A stretch of DNA of 6,738 bases from Oscillospiraceae bacterium (GCA_003519645.1 DOWI01000158.1:1-6738), one strand, 5' to 3'; counted from the stretch's first letter, positions 1 through 6,156 are shown. The notes: generated by a model from the letters alone, not told the origin. Program-made: numbers and translations.

Positions 1-760
1 TGATTCCATATAAACTGCAGGCGTTTTCGCAGGTTTGACGGAGGAGCGATTCAACCGATATCCCGCGTATTTCGGCGAAATTCTCTGCAGTGTAGGCAAT
101 ATATCCCGAATGGCAGCGTTTGCCTCTGAAGGGCACCGGTGTCATATAGGGCGCATCTGTTTCAAGAACAAGCCGGTCGGCAGGCAGCATGGCAGCTACC
201 TCAACCGGTTTTTTTGCATTTTTAAAGGTGACAGCACCGCCGAGACCAATGTACATTCCCAGCCTAAGCACTTCCTTTGCCAGCTCCGGACTTCCAGAAA
301 AGCAATGAATAACGCCCTTAGGGCGGTATTGTTTCAGCAAACGAAGGGTGTCTTCATGTGCCTCACGGTCATGGATAATCACAGGCTTCTCCACTTCCAA
401 CGACAGTTTTAGCAGCTGTTCGAACAAATCAAGCTGAACTTCTCGGGGAAAGGTATTGTAGTGATAATCCAGACCAATTTCGCCGAGTGCCACAACACGT
501 GGATGCTCAAGCAATGATTGTAGTGTTTCTATGGCATTCTTCGGCGCATTGCCTGCCTCATGAGGGTGTATTCCCGCCGCTGCCCAGACGAAAGGATGGC
601 GCTCAGCGAGGGTGATACCGGCGCGGGATGATTCAATATCGCTGGCGGCATTGACGACGGCACAGACATTCTGGCTCTGCAGCCATGAAAGCAGCTCATG
701 GCGGTCATGGTCAAACGCCTCGTCGTCGTAATGCGCATGGGTGTCAAAAATAGATTTCAA
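1..760 (-). CDS. tatD: TatD family metal-dependent DNase (3' end cut by window edge)
   Basis: This is a TatD-type hydrolase, a TIM-barrel metalloenzyme of the amidohydrolase superfamily. Family members act as 3'-5' exonucleases or DNA-repair nucleases in the cytoplasm. I translated it by hand from a TTG at 758-760, and 253 codons are visible before the window edge. Expected metal ligands are all present: HAH (H8, H10), E94 in GEIGLDYH, H130 in IIHDRE, H152 in HCFSG and D202 in ETDAPY. The family is usually about 255-260 aa, so only a few residues should be missing. The TTG start is chosen because AAGGAG lies 8 bases upstream and no in-frame ATG or GTG lies nearby. It begins 16 bases after the metG stop, so the two are very probably cotranscribed. 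Metal sites and fold are certain from motifs. The exact substrate is not, since TatD paralogs are poorly separated by sequence. Confidence 0.95.
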   Translation of the reverse strand, partial: MKSIFDTHAHYDDEAFDHDRHELLSWLQSQNVCAVVNAASDIESSRAGITLAERHPFVWAAAGIHPHEAGNAPKNAIETLQSLLEHPRVVALGEIGLDYHYNTFPREVQLDLFEQLLKLSLEVEKPVIIHDREAHEDTLRLLKQYRPKGVIHCFSGSPELAKEVLRLGMYIGLGGAVTFKNAKKPVEVAAMLPADRLVLETDAPYMTPVPFRGKRCHSGYIAYTAENFAEIRGISVESLLRQTCENACSLYGI

Positions 761-768
761 TGAAATGA

Positions 769-774
769 CTCCTT
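769..774 (-). promoter_or_regulatory. Ribosome binding site fixing the TTG start of tatD
   Basis: AAGGAG on the minus strand lies 8 bases before the TTG at 760, within the 16-base metG-tatD gap. It decides the non-ATG start, and no competing ATG is nearby. Confidence 0.8.
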
Positions 775-776
775 AA

Positions 777-2732
777 TTACCTTACCTTGCTGCCGGGGGC
801 AACACCCTCTACAAATAATACACGCGCGGCATCTCCGTCGTCAGCCGCGAGAATCATCCCCTGACTTTCCACACCACAGAGGACAGCGGGTTTCAAGTTG
901 GAGACCAGAACAATGCGGCGACCTTTCAATTCATCCGGCGTATACCATTTCGCAATGCCGGAGCAGACGGTTCTGGGGGCGCCGCTGCCGTCGTTCAGGG
1001 TCAGCTTCAGCAGCTTCTTTGCCTTTTTAATGGGCTCGCAATTGGTGATTTCTGCAACACGCAGGTCGATTTTTGCGAAATCCTCTATTCCGATTTCAGG
1101 CAGAAACGCAACATTTTCGGGTGCGGCTTCGGCTTTTTCGGGTTGGGGCGACGGCAATTCGGCTGCGATTTCGGCAAGCTTTTTCTCGGTGTCAATGCGG
1201 GCAAAAAGCGGTTGGGGCGTTCCGACCGAGTAGTTGTCGGCAGCACCAAAGTCTGCGGTGATAGAATCCATTGTCTTAAGGCTTTCCTGTACACCGATCT
1301 GCCTGAGGATGTTTTCGGAGGTTGAGGGCATAAACGGCTTCAGCATGACACCCAGCATGCGTATCGATTCAATCAAGTTATACAGAACGTCGTTCAGGCG
1401 GTTGCGGTCATCCTCGCTTTTTGCCAGAACCCACGGCGAGGTTTCGTCAATGTATTTGTTGCAGCGGTGAGCCAGCTCCATGATGGTTTGGGCAGTGTCG
1501 GCTGTGCGGTATGCGTCCATCAGCCGAATATAGCTTTGAACCGACTGGCTAGCTGTTTTGATCAAGTCGGCGTCGGCATCCTTCAGCTCTGCCGGACGGG
1601 TTACTCTACCTTCAAAATACTTGTTTGCCATGGCAATGCTGCGGTTTACGAGATTCCCCAGGGTGTTGGCAAGGTCGGCGTTATATTTTGCAATCATGCT
1701 TTCATAAGTGATGGAGCCGTCCTGTGCAAATGGAATTTCAGACAACAGGTAATAGCGCACAGCATCCACCCCGAAATGACGGGCAAGATCGTCGGCGTAA
1801 ATCACATTTCCTCTGGATTTGCTCATTTTGTCTTCGCCAACCAAAAGCCACGGATGCCCCAACACCTGTTTGGGCAGAGGCTCACCTAGTGCCATCAAAA
1901 TGATGGGCCAGTAGATGGTGTGAAATCTCACGATGTCCTTGCCGATTACGTGCAAATCGGCAGGCCAGTATTTGTGGTAAAGATCGGAGCTACCGTCGGG
2001 ATTATATCCAATGCCGGTGATGTAGTTTGACAGCGCATCAAGCCAGACATAGGTAACATGATCGGGGTCAAATTCCACAGGGATTCCCCACTTGAACGAG
2101 GTGCGCGAAACGCAGAGGTCGGAAAGACCGGGCTTGAGGAAATTATTAACCATTTCGGCGCGACGGGAATCCGGCTTGAAGAAATCCGGATTGCTCTCAT
2201 AATATTCCATCAACTTATCCTGATATTTGCTGAGCCGCAGGAAATATGCCTCCTCGCAGGCGTCGCTGACATCCCGCCCGCAGTCCGGACATTTGCCGTC
2301 CTTAAGCTGGGATGCTGTAAAAAACGATTCGCAGGGAACGCAATATTTTCCTTCGTACTCACTTTTATAAATATCGCCCTGGTCATACAGCTTTTTAAAT
2401 ATTTTCCTAACCGCAAATTCGTGGTCGGCATCGGTGGTACGGATGAAACGGTCATAGCTGGTATTCATGCAGTCCCAGACATCCTTGATCTGAGCCGCAA
2501 TTCTATCTACATATTCTTTGGGGGTCATCCCCTGTTCTTTTGCGCATTCCTCTATTTTTTGGCCATGCTCGTCCGAGCCGGTAAGAAAAAACACGTCAAA
2601 ACCCATCATTCGCTTATAGCGAGCAATGGTGTCAGCCAAAACCGGATCATAGGTGTTGCCGATATGAGGCTTGCGCGAAGTATAGGCGATGGCGGTTGTA
2701 ATATAAAATTTTTTTTCATCCAATTTGTCCAC
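777..2732 (-). CDS. metG: Methionyl-tRNA synthetase with C-terminal tRNA-binding domain
   Basis: Cytoplasmic class I aminoacyl-tRNA synthetase that charges tRNA-Met using ATP. The 651-aa protein has the usual length for the long form. Class I signature 1 appears as PHIGN (residues 22-26) instead of HIGH. DEHGQ is at 54-58. A four-cysteine zinc knuckle (C131, C134, C148, C151) sits in the connective insert. WLDAL is at 230-234 and the KMSKS loop at 302-306. An alpha-helical anticodon-binding region spans roughly 340-500, with NKYIDE and PWVLAK at about 425-437. A Pro/Glu/Ala-rich linker (about 525-545) leads to a Trbp111-type OB-fold dimerisation and tRNA-binding domain (about 546-651; DLRV, CSGIAK, NLKP, SQGMILA). 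From memory it closely resembles Bacillus MetS. Start is GTG, set by AGGAGG 7 bases upstream; an in-frame ATG 13 codons or so later is not needed. It heads an operon with tatD. Confidence 0.98.
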   Translation of the reverse strand: MDKLDEKKFYITTAIAYTSRKPHIGNTYDPVLADTIARYKRMMGFDVFFLTGSDEHGQKIEECAKEQGMTPKEYVDRIAAQIKDVWDCMNTSYDRFIRTTDADHEFAVRKIFKKLYDQGDIYKSEYEGKYCVPCESFFTASQLKDGKCPDCGRDVSDACEEAYFLRLSKYQDKLMEYYESNPDFFKPDSRRAEMVNNFLKPGLSDLCVSRTSFKWGIPVEFDPDHVTYVWLDALSNYITGIGYNPDGSSDLYHKYWPADLHVIGKDIVRFHTIYWPIILMALGEPLPKQVLGHPWLLVGEDKMSKSRGNVIYADDLARHFGVDAVRYYLLSEIPFAQDGSITYESMIAKYNADLANTLGNLVNRSIAMANKYFEGRVTRPAELKDADADLIKTASQSVQSYIRLMDAYRTADTAQTIMELAHRCNKYIDETSPWVLAKSEDDRNRLNDVLYNLIESIRMLGVMLKPFMPSTSENILRQIGVQESLKTMDSITADFGAADNYSVGTPQPLFARIDTEKKLAEIAAELPSPQPEKAEAAPENVAFLPEIGIEDFAKIDLRVAEITNCEPIKKAKKLLKLTLNDGSGAPRTVCSGIAKWYTPDELKGRRIVLVSNLKPAVLCGVESQGMILAADDGDAARVLFVEGVAPGSKVR

Positions 2733-2739
2733 AAAGACC

Positions 2740-2745
2740 CCTCCT
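2740..2745 (-). promoter_or_regulatory. Ribosome binding site fixing the GTG start of metG
   Basis: A perfect AGGAGG on the minus strand lies 7 bases before the GTG at 2730-2732. Just upstream, 2749-2770 can form a small hairpin (GCT/AGC and TCCC/GGGA arms, one A-G mismatch, 6-base loop). It is too small and too exposed to call an attenuator. Confidence 0.85.
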
Positions 2746-2784
2746 GCAGCTCTCCCAAGAAAGGGATAGCAACTGTATTTTTAT

Positions 2785-2812
2785 ATTTTACCAGATTGAT
2801 GAAAAAATACAA
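2785..2812 (-). promoter_or_regulatory. Candidate sigma-A promoter of the metG-tatD operon
   Basis: On the minus strand, a -35 TTGTAT (2807-2812) and a -10 TAAAAT (2785-2790) are separated by 16 bases. Transcription would begin near 2778, giving a leader of about 45 bases. That is far too short for a T-box, the usual tRNA-sensing leader of synthetase genes in Firmicutes. Each box differs from consensus at two positions or fewer, and the placement before a strong ribosome binding site supports it. Confidence 0.6.
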
Positions 2813-2897
2813 GGGCAGATATGACTGATTCGGCTGATAGTTGGGCTAGACTACAGACATAAATATAGGGATATAGAACAAACCTCTTCGACACTTA

Positions 2898-2926
2898 TTG
2901 ACAAAACCTTTTGGCTGCCGTATGCT
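2898..2926 (+). promoter_or_regulatory. Strong sigma-A promoter of the MATE transporter gene
   Basis: A perfect -35 TTGACA (2898-2903), a 17-base spacer and a -10 TATGCT (2921-2926) match the vegetative consensus well. The start point should lie near 2932-2934, so the transcript would open with a few bases and then the stem-loop at 2937-3000. It diverges from the metG promoter, about 85 bases apart between -35 boxes. Confidence 0.75.
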
Positions 2927-2936
2927 TTTATCCGTC

Positions 2937-3000
2937 ACCACGGTCGAACACAGGGGTATGCGACTTCCCTGTGGCAGGCTTAAAGCAATCGACCGGTGGT
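2937..3000 (+). promoter_or_regulatory. Structured RNA leader of the MATE gene, candidate riboswitch or attenuator
   Basis: The sequence folds as two nested stems. The outer stem pairs 2937-2947 with 2989-3000 (ACCA and CGGTCGA against TCGACCG and TGGT), about 11 pairs with one bulged G. The inner stem pairs CACAGGG (2949-2955) with CCCTGTG (2967-2973), 7 perfect pairs around an 11-base loop. The stems are joined by one base on the 5' side and a 15-base strand on the 3' side (2974-2988). That strand contains GCTTAAAGC, perhaps a third mini-stem. The fold starts about four bases after the predicted transcription start and ends 12 bases before the ribosome binding site. I see no T-tract terminator after it, so control, if any, could be translational. 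An operator for a dimeric repressor could also produce the outer inverted repeat. Seen directly: the pairings. Inferred: the regulatory role. Confidence 0.55.
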
Positions 3001-3012
3001 TGGGACGTTAAA

Positions 3013-3017
3013 AGGAG
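3013..3017 (+). promoter_or_regulatory. Ribosome binding site fixing the TTG start of the MATE gene
   Basis: AGGAG (within AAAGGAGAG) lies 8 bases before the TTG at 3026. It falls inside the longer frame that could begin at GTG 2996, which argues against that earlier start. The earlier GTG also lies inside the outer leader stem. Confidence 0.8.
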
Positions 3018-3025
3018 AGATAATT

Positions 3026-4426
3026 TTGAGCGGGTTTCAAAACGATTTAACCAAGGGCAGTGTAACAAAACACCTTCTTAGGTTCTCATTGCCGTTTCTG
3101 GCATCCAACTTGTTACAGGCTTTTTATAATATGGCAGATATGCTGATTGTGGGTCGGTTTGACGGCCCGGTAGGGGCGTCGGCTGTGGGCACCGGCGGAA
3201 CCGTGACCATTCTTTTGATCAATATGATAAGCGGACTTGCTGTCGGAGGAACGGTTATGATTGCACAGTATATAGGTGCAAGAAAACAGGAGGAGATGGA
3301 AAAGACCGTCGGTACCATGTTCACGCTGTATGGAGTGGCCGCCGCTGTGTTAACGGTTGTGATGCTGCTGGCGGGAAAACATATTCTCAATTTATTGAAT
3401 ACTCCCTCCGAATCGTTTAGCGAGACGTTAAGTTATCTTAACATTTGTATGAGCGGCACGGTATTTGTATTTGGTTACAATGCGGTCAGTGCTGTGCTTC
3501 GGGGTATGGGAGATTCGCGCCATCCCCTGATTTTTGTGTTGATTGCCACCATCACTAATATTGTTCTTGACTTAATTTTCGTGGGTCCTTTGGATATGGG
3601 GGCGGCAGGTGCAGCATGGGCAACCATTATCGCACAGGCACTCAGCTTCATTCTTGCCGTCATTTTCTTGCGCCGCAACAATTTTCTGTTTGATTTTCAT
3701 CCCCGTAGCTTCCGTATTGATAAAAAGATTGCACTGCAGCTTTTAAAAATCGGTCTGCCTACCTCTCTTCAGGGGACCCTTGTCAGCTTCTCGTTTATGT
3801 GGCTGACCAGACTTGCAAACGATATTGCCGGAATTGTGGGTCAGACCTCACTTAGCGTTGCCGGCAAGGTCAACAGTGTTGCGATACTGCCGTCGATTGC
3901 CATGCAGGCATCGGTTTCTTCTATGGCAGGGCAGAATCTTGGAGCGGGGAAGCCGGATCGCGCAAGAAAAACCATGCTGGTCGCCATGGGTTTGGCATTT
4001 TCATTTTCGTCGGTGGTGTTCACCCTTGTAAACCTTTTTTCAACCCAAATTGTAACCCTTTTTATCGGTTCGGGAAACACCAATCTAACCCCGGAGGTGG
4101 TTGCCCAGTGCATCACCGAGGGCAGCAAATATATTCGAAACATTAGCTATGATTATCTGGTGGTAAGTCTGCATTTCTGTATAAACGGGCTTGCTATGGG
4201 TGCAGGGCAGACGTTGTTTTCCCTTTTAAACGCCACCTTAAGCGCCCTTTTGCTCCGAGTCCCGGCTGCGTGGATCCTAGGCATTTCGTTTGGCTGGGGG
4301 CTGTCGGGGGTCGCTCTAGCGGCACCCATTGCGGGATTGGGTTCTCTGCTTATCGGAATTATATATTTTCTGTCCGGAAGCTGGCGTGTCAGCAGCATTA
4401 AAGGCGTACGAATTATGCAGGAATAA
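3026..4426 (+). CDS. MATE family multidrug/cation efflux transporter
   Basis: This is an inner-membrane antiporter of the multidrug and toxic compound extrusion family (NorM/DinF/MepA type). Such proteins export cationic or aromatic compounds in exchange for Na+ or H+. From the TTG the protein has 466 aa, the normal family length of about 450-470. Two similar halves of about six helices each can be seen: helices between about 17 and 215, a charged central loop (about 216-235, RRNN...FHPRSFRIDKK), then helices to about 450. Family signatures include the N-terminal SLPFLASNLLQAFYNMAD region (21-38), VLRGMGDSRHP (157-167) in the first half, and the matching second-half segment around QNLGAGKPDRARK (303-315). 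TTG is preferred over GTG 2996 because AGGAG lies 8 bases before it. It has its own strong promoter and a structured leader. I see no convincing terminator after it, but ilvE has a separate promoter. The substrate cannot be told from sequence. Confidence 0.95.
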   Translation: MSGFQNDLTKGSVTKHLLRFSLPFLASNLLQAFYNMADMLIVGRFDGPVGASAVGTGGTVTILLINMISGLAVGGTVMIAQYIGARKQEEMEKTVGTMFTLYGVAAAVLTVVMLLAGKHILNLLNTPSESFSETLSYLNICMSGTVFVFGYNAVSAVLRGMGDSRHPLIFVLIATITNIVLDLIFVGPLDMGAAGAAWATIIAQALSFILAVIFLRRNNFLFDFHPRSFRIDKKIALQLLKIGLPTSLQGTLVSFSFMWLTRLANDIAGIVGQTSLSVAGKVNSVAILPSIAMQASVSSMAGQNLGAGKPDRARKTMLVAMGLAFSFSSVVFTLVNLFSTQIVTLFIGSGNTNLTPEVVAQCITEGSKYIRNISYDYLVVSLHFCINGLAMGAGQTLFSLLNATLSALLLRVPAAWILGISFGWGLSGVALAAPIAGLGSLLIGIIYFLSGSWRVSSIKGVRIMQE

Positions 4427-4460
4427 ATTTACCGAAATGCTGGATTTTCCTGTGCCGAGC

Positions 4461-4489
4461 TTGCATTTTGTCCTGTCCGGGCATATAAT
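4461..4489 (+). promoter_or_regulatory. Strong sigma-A promoter of ilvE
   Basis: A -35 TTGCAT (4461-4466), a 17-base spacer and a perfect -10 TATAAT (4484-4489) sit in the 99-base gap after the MATE gene. Transcription would start near 4496, leaving a leader of about 30 bases with no leader peptide, T-box or attenuator. ilvE is thus probably transcribed independently of the transporter. Confidence 0.75.
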
Positions 4490-4510
4490 CAAAGGTAAAG
4501 CTATAATTTA

Positions 4511-4517
4511 AAGGAAG
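4511..4517 (+). promoter_or_regulatory. Ribosome binding site choosing ATG 4526 for ilvE
   Basis: AAGGAAG lies 8 bases before the ATG at 4526. The in-frame GTG at 4517 overlaps this site and the TTG at 4520 is only 2 bases from it, so neither can be the start. Confidence 0.75.
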
Positions 4518-4525
4518 TGTTGCAG

Positions 4526-5605
4526 ATGAAAACATCGCAGGAGATTTCGGTGCAGCTGACACAGTCACCGAAGATGAAGCCGCAGGATGTCACAAAGCTT
4601 GGATTTGGCAAATACTATACCGATCACATGTTTATTATGAATTATGATGCAGGGCGGGGATGGCATGATCCTCGAATTGTTCCGTACGGTCCGCTGTCTC
4701 TTGACCCTGCGGCAATGTGTCTTCATTATGGTCAGGAGGTTTTTGAGGGGCTTAAGGCATACCGCGCCCCCGATGGGGAAATCGCACTCTTCCGTCCTGA
4801 CAAAAATATGGCGCGGCTGAATCTGTCCAATGAGCGTCTGTGCATTCCCCAAATAGACGAGGCGTTTGCCGTCCAAGCGATTAAGAAGTTGGTTTCGATT
4901 GATGGGGACTGGATTCCCAAAGGTGAGGGAACCTCCCTTTATATTCGTCCCTTTATCATTGCAGTTGACCCCCATGTGGGGGTACATCCGGCCGAGCATC
5001 TGCTGTTTATTATTATATTATCGCCTGTGGGGGCATACTACCCCGAAGGACTGAACCCGGTCAAGATTTATGTGGAGCGGGAATATGTTCGTGCAGTTAA
5101 GGGCGGCATGGGATATGTCAAAACCGCCGGCAACTATGCCGCATCGCTGAAAGCCCAGGACATTGCAAGCAAGCAGGGTTATACCCAGGTTCTGTGGCTG
5201 GACGGTGTTGAGCGTAAATATATTGAAGAAGTAGGAACCATGAATGTCTTCTTTAAAATAGGCGGCGAAGTGGTTACTCCGGCTTTGCAGGGCAGTATTC
5301 TGGGGGGCATTACACGAATGTCCTGTATCGAGCTGCTGCGTTCCTGGGGATATACCGTAAACGAGCGACCTCTGGAGCTTGCTGAGGTTGTGAAGGCGGC
5401 AAAGGACGGCACACTTGAAGAAGCATTCGGAACAGGTACCGCCGCCGTGGTTTCCCCGATTGGGGAGCTCAAGGTGGATGATAAGCATATTGTGATTAAC
5501 AACAATCAAATCGGGCAAACAGCCGAGCGGCTTTACGATACCCTCACCGGTATTCAAAACTGCAGTGTTTCCGATCCCTTTGGTTGGGTGGTTAATGTGA
5601 AATAA
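4526..5605 (+). CDS. ilvE: Branched-chain amino acid aminotransferase (class IV, PLP-dependent)
   Basis: Cytoplasmic enzyme that exchanges the amino group between glutamate and the 2-oxo acids of leucine, isoleucine and valine, the last step of their synthesis and first of their breakdown. The 359-aa protein has the length of the Bacillus/eukaryote-type family and from memory aligns with Bacillus subtilis enzymes throughout. Visible landmarks are DHMF (33-36), HYGQEVFEGLKAY (67-79), the RP-FI segment (141-145), VKTAGNYAASLKAQ (198-211) with the PLP lysine expected at K199, VLWLDG (222-227), EEVGTMNVFF (234-243) with the conserved glutamate, and FGTGTAA (301-307), which contacts the cofactor phosphate. 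It has its own promoter and no other ilv or leu gene is in the window. It may therefore serve both synthesis and degradation. All key residues seem present. D-amino-acid aminotransferase or ADC lyase are unlikely, as they are shorter and lack these motifs. Confidence 0.97.
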   Translation: MKTSQEISVQLTQSPKMKPQDVTKLGFGKYYTDHMFIMNYDAGRGWHDPRIVPYGPLSLDPAAMCLHYGQEVFEGLKAYRAPDGEIALFRPDKNMARLNLSNERLCIPQIDEAFAVQAIKKLVSIDGDWIPKGEGTSLYIRPFIIAVDPHVGVHPAEHLLFIIILSPVGAYYPEGLNPVKIYVEREYVRAVKGGMGYVKTAGNYAASLKAQDIASKQGYTQVLWLDGVERKYIEEVGTMNVFFKIGGEVVTPALQGSILGGITRMSCIELLRSWGYTVNERPLELAEVVKAAKDGTLEEAFGTGTAAVVSPIGELKVDDKHIVINNNQIGQTAERLYDTLTGIQNCSVSDPFGWVVNVK

Positions 5606-5657
5606 AACGGATGGAACGAATTCAACCGCCATAGATATGTGAACAGTAGTGGTGCCA

Positions 5658-5682
5658 AAGAGCGCCTTCTTCCGCGGCTTTT
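5658..5682 (+). terminator. Possible weak terminator after ilvE
   Basis: AAGAGC (5658-5663) can pair with GCTTTT (5677-5682), extended by GC/GC around an 8-base loop with one bulged G. The T-run is part of the stem and is followed by CCC rather than more T, so termination would be weak. It lies about 50 bases after the ilvE stop, where a terminator would be expected. Confidence 0.25.
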
Positions 5683-5719
5683 CCCAAAGTCCCATGGAAC
5701 CATGTCCACCTCTCTCCCA

Positions 5720-5725
5720 TATAAT
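5720..5725 (+). promoter_or_regulatory. Candidate -10 box for the small Gly/Asn-rich protein gene
   Basis: A perfect TATAAT is present, but no good -35 lies 16-18 bases upstream (GGAACC at a 17-base distance). The extended form CATATAAT is close to a sporulation sigma-E type -10, which is only suggestive. Palindromes CATGG-AA-CCATG (5693-5704) and GGTGCACC (5731-5738) flank it and could be protein-binding sites. Confidence 0.35.
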
Positions 5726-5750
5726 GTGTTGGTGCACCTAATACGATTAT

Positions 5751-5755
5751 AGGAG
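5751..5755 (+). promoter_or_regulatory. Ribosome binding site of the 124-aa protein gene
   Basis: AGGAG within AGGAGAG lies 7 bases before ATG 5763. This strong site is the main sign that the short frame is truly translated. Confidence 0.8.
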
Positions 5756-5762
5756 AGATCAT

Positions 5763-6137
5763 ATGAACGGCGAAGTTTTTGATGACAATTTTGTAGAGCA
5801 CCTATCACGTTTTATCGGTGAAACGGTTACCATATTCACCACAAGCGGCGGTCAGTCCGGCTCAGGGTTTACCGGCGTGATTCTTAGTGTTAATCGCTGT
5901 TTTGTAAGGCTGATTACCCGTATCGGACCGGCGCCGGGCTGCGCCCTCGGAAATGCCTGCAATGACAACCGAAACCATCGCTCCAGCTGCTGCGGTGACG
6001 GCGGCTATGACAATCGGTCTTATGATAACGGTTATGACAACAGGTCATTTGGCGGCCGCTTCAACTACAACAATGTCGGTTCAGTAACCGATATTCCGAT
6101 TGACCGAATTGCTTCCTTCGTGCATAACGCCGTATAA
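5763..6137 (+). CDS. Small protein of unknown function with Sm-like ends and a Gly/Asn/Tyr-rich insert
   Basis: I do not recognise a named family with confidence. The 124-aa protein opens with a helix-like segment (FVEHLSRFIG, 10-19). Strand-like stretches follow: TVTIFTTSGG (21-30), GFTGVILSVNRCFVRLIT (35-52), and near the end DIPIDRIASFVHNAV (110-124). Short helix, hydrophobic strands split by glycine turns, then a final 'IPIdrI' strand is the layout of small Sm-like beta-barrels. Between them, residues 53-108 form a low-complexity insert rich in Gly, Asn, Asp, Arg, Tyr with Cys at 60, 66, 76 and 77 (plus C46). Within it, YDNRS-YDNG-YDNRS repeats at 82-95. No signal peptide or membrane helix is evident. 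It has a strong ribosome binding site and its own terminator, so it is a real single-gene unit. The Cys and Tyr/Asn/Gly richness recalls spore-coat or matrix proteins, an inference only. Confidence 0.8.
   Translation: MNGEVFDDNFVEHLSRFIGETVTIFTTSGGQSGSGFTGVILSVNRCFVRLITRIGPAPGCALGNACNDNRNHRSSCCGDGGYDNRSYDNGYDNRSFGGRFNYNNVGSVTDIPIDRIASFVHNAV
6006..6047 (+). repeat. Short in-frame tandem repeat (YDNRS/YDNG/YDNRS)
   Basis: Three units start with TATGAYAA at 6006, 6021 and 6033, spaced 15 and 12 bases, so length varies by whole codons. The first and third units differ at few bases, suggesting recent slippage or selection to keep the tyrosine-aspartate-asparagine spacing. Confidence 0.6.
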
Positions 6138-6156
6138 ACTCAAGCCTTGGCTCACT

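Noticed and set aside
35..412. Plus-strand open frame of 125 codons at the left edge
   Set aside because: It lies opposite tatD, whose metal-ligand motifs prove that the minus strand is coding.
2058..2828. Long plus-strand open frame opposite metG (256 codons)
   Set aside because: It is antisense to a gene with unmistakable motifs, has no ribosome binding site and encodes no recognisable domain.
2996..3025. GTG at 2996 as the start of the MATE protein
   Set aside because: It would translate through the AGGAG site and adds ten residues unlike the family. TTG 3026 is correctly spaced from that site.
4433..4470. CCGAAATGC/GCATTTTG pairing after the MATE gene as a terminator
   Set aside because: The stem is AT-rich with a 22-base loop and it overlaps the ilvE -35 box; it lacks a GC-rich stem and a clear T-tract.
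4517..4525. Earlier GTG or TTG start for ilvE
   Set aside because: They overlap or nearly touch the AAGGAAG ribosome binding site. ATG 4526 is correctly spaced.
5018..5737. Long minus-strand open frame opposite ilvE (239 codons)
   Set aside because: It is antisense to the aminotransferase, with no ribosome binding site and no family features.
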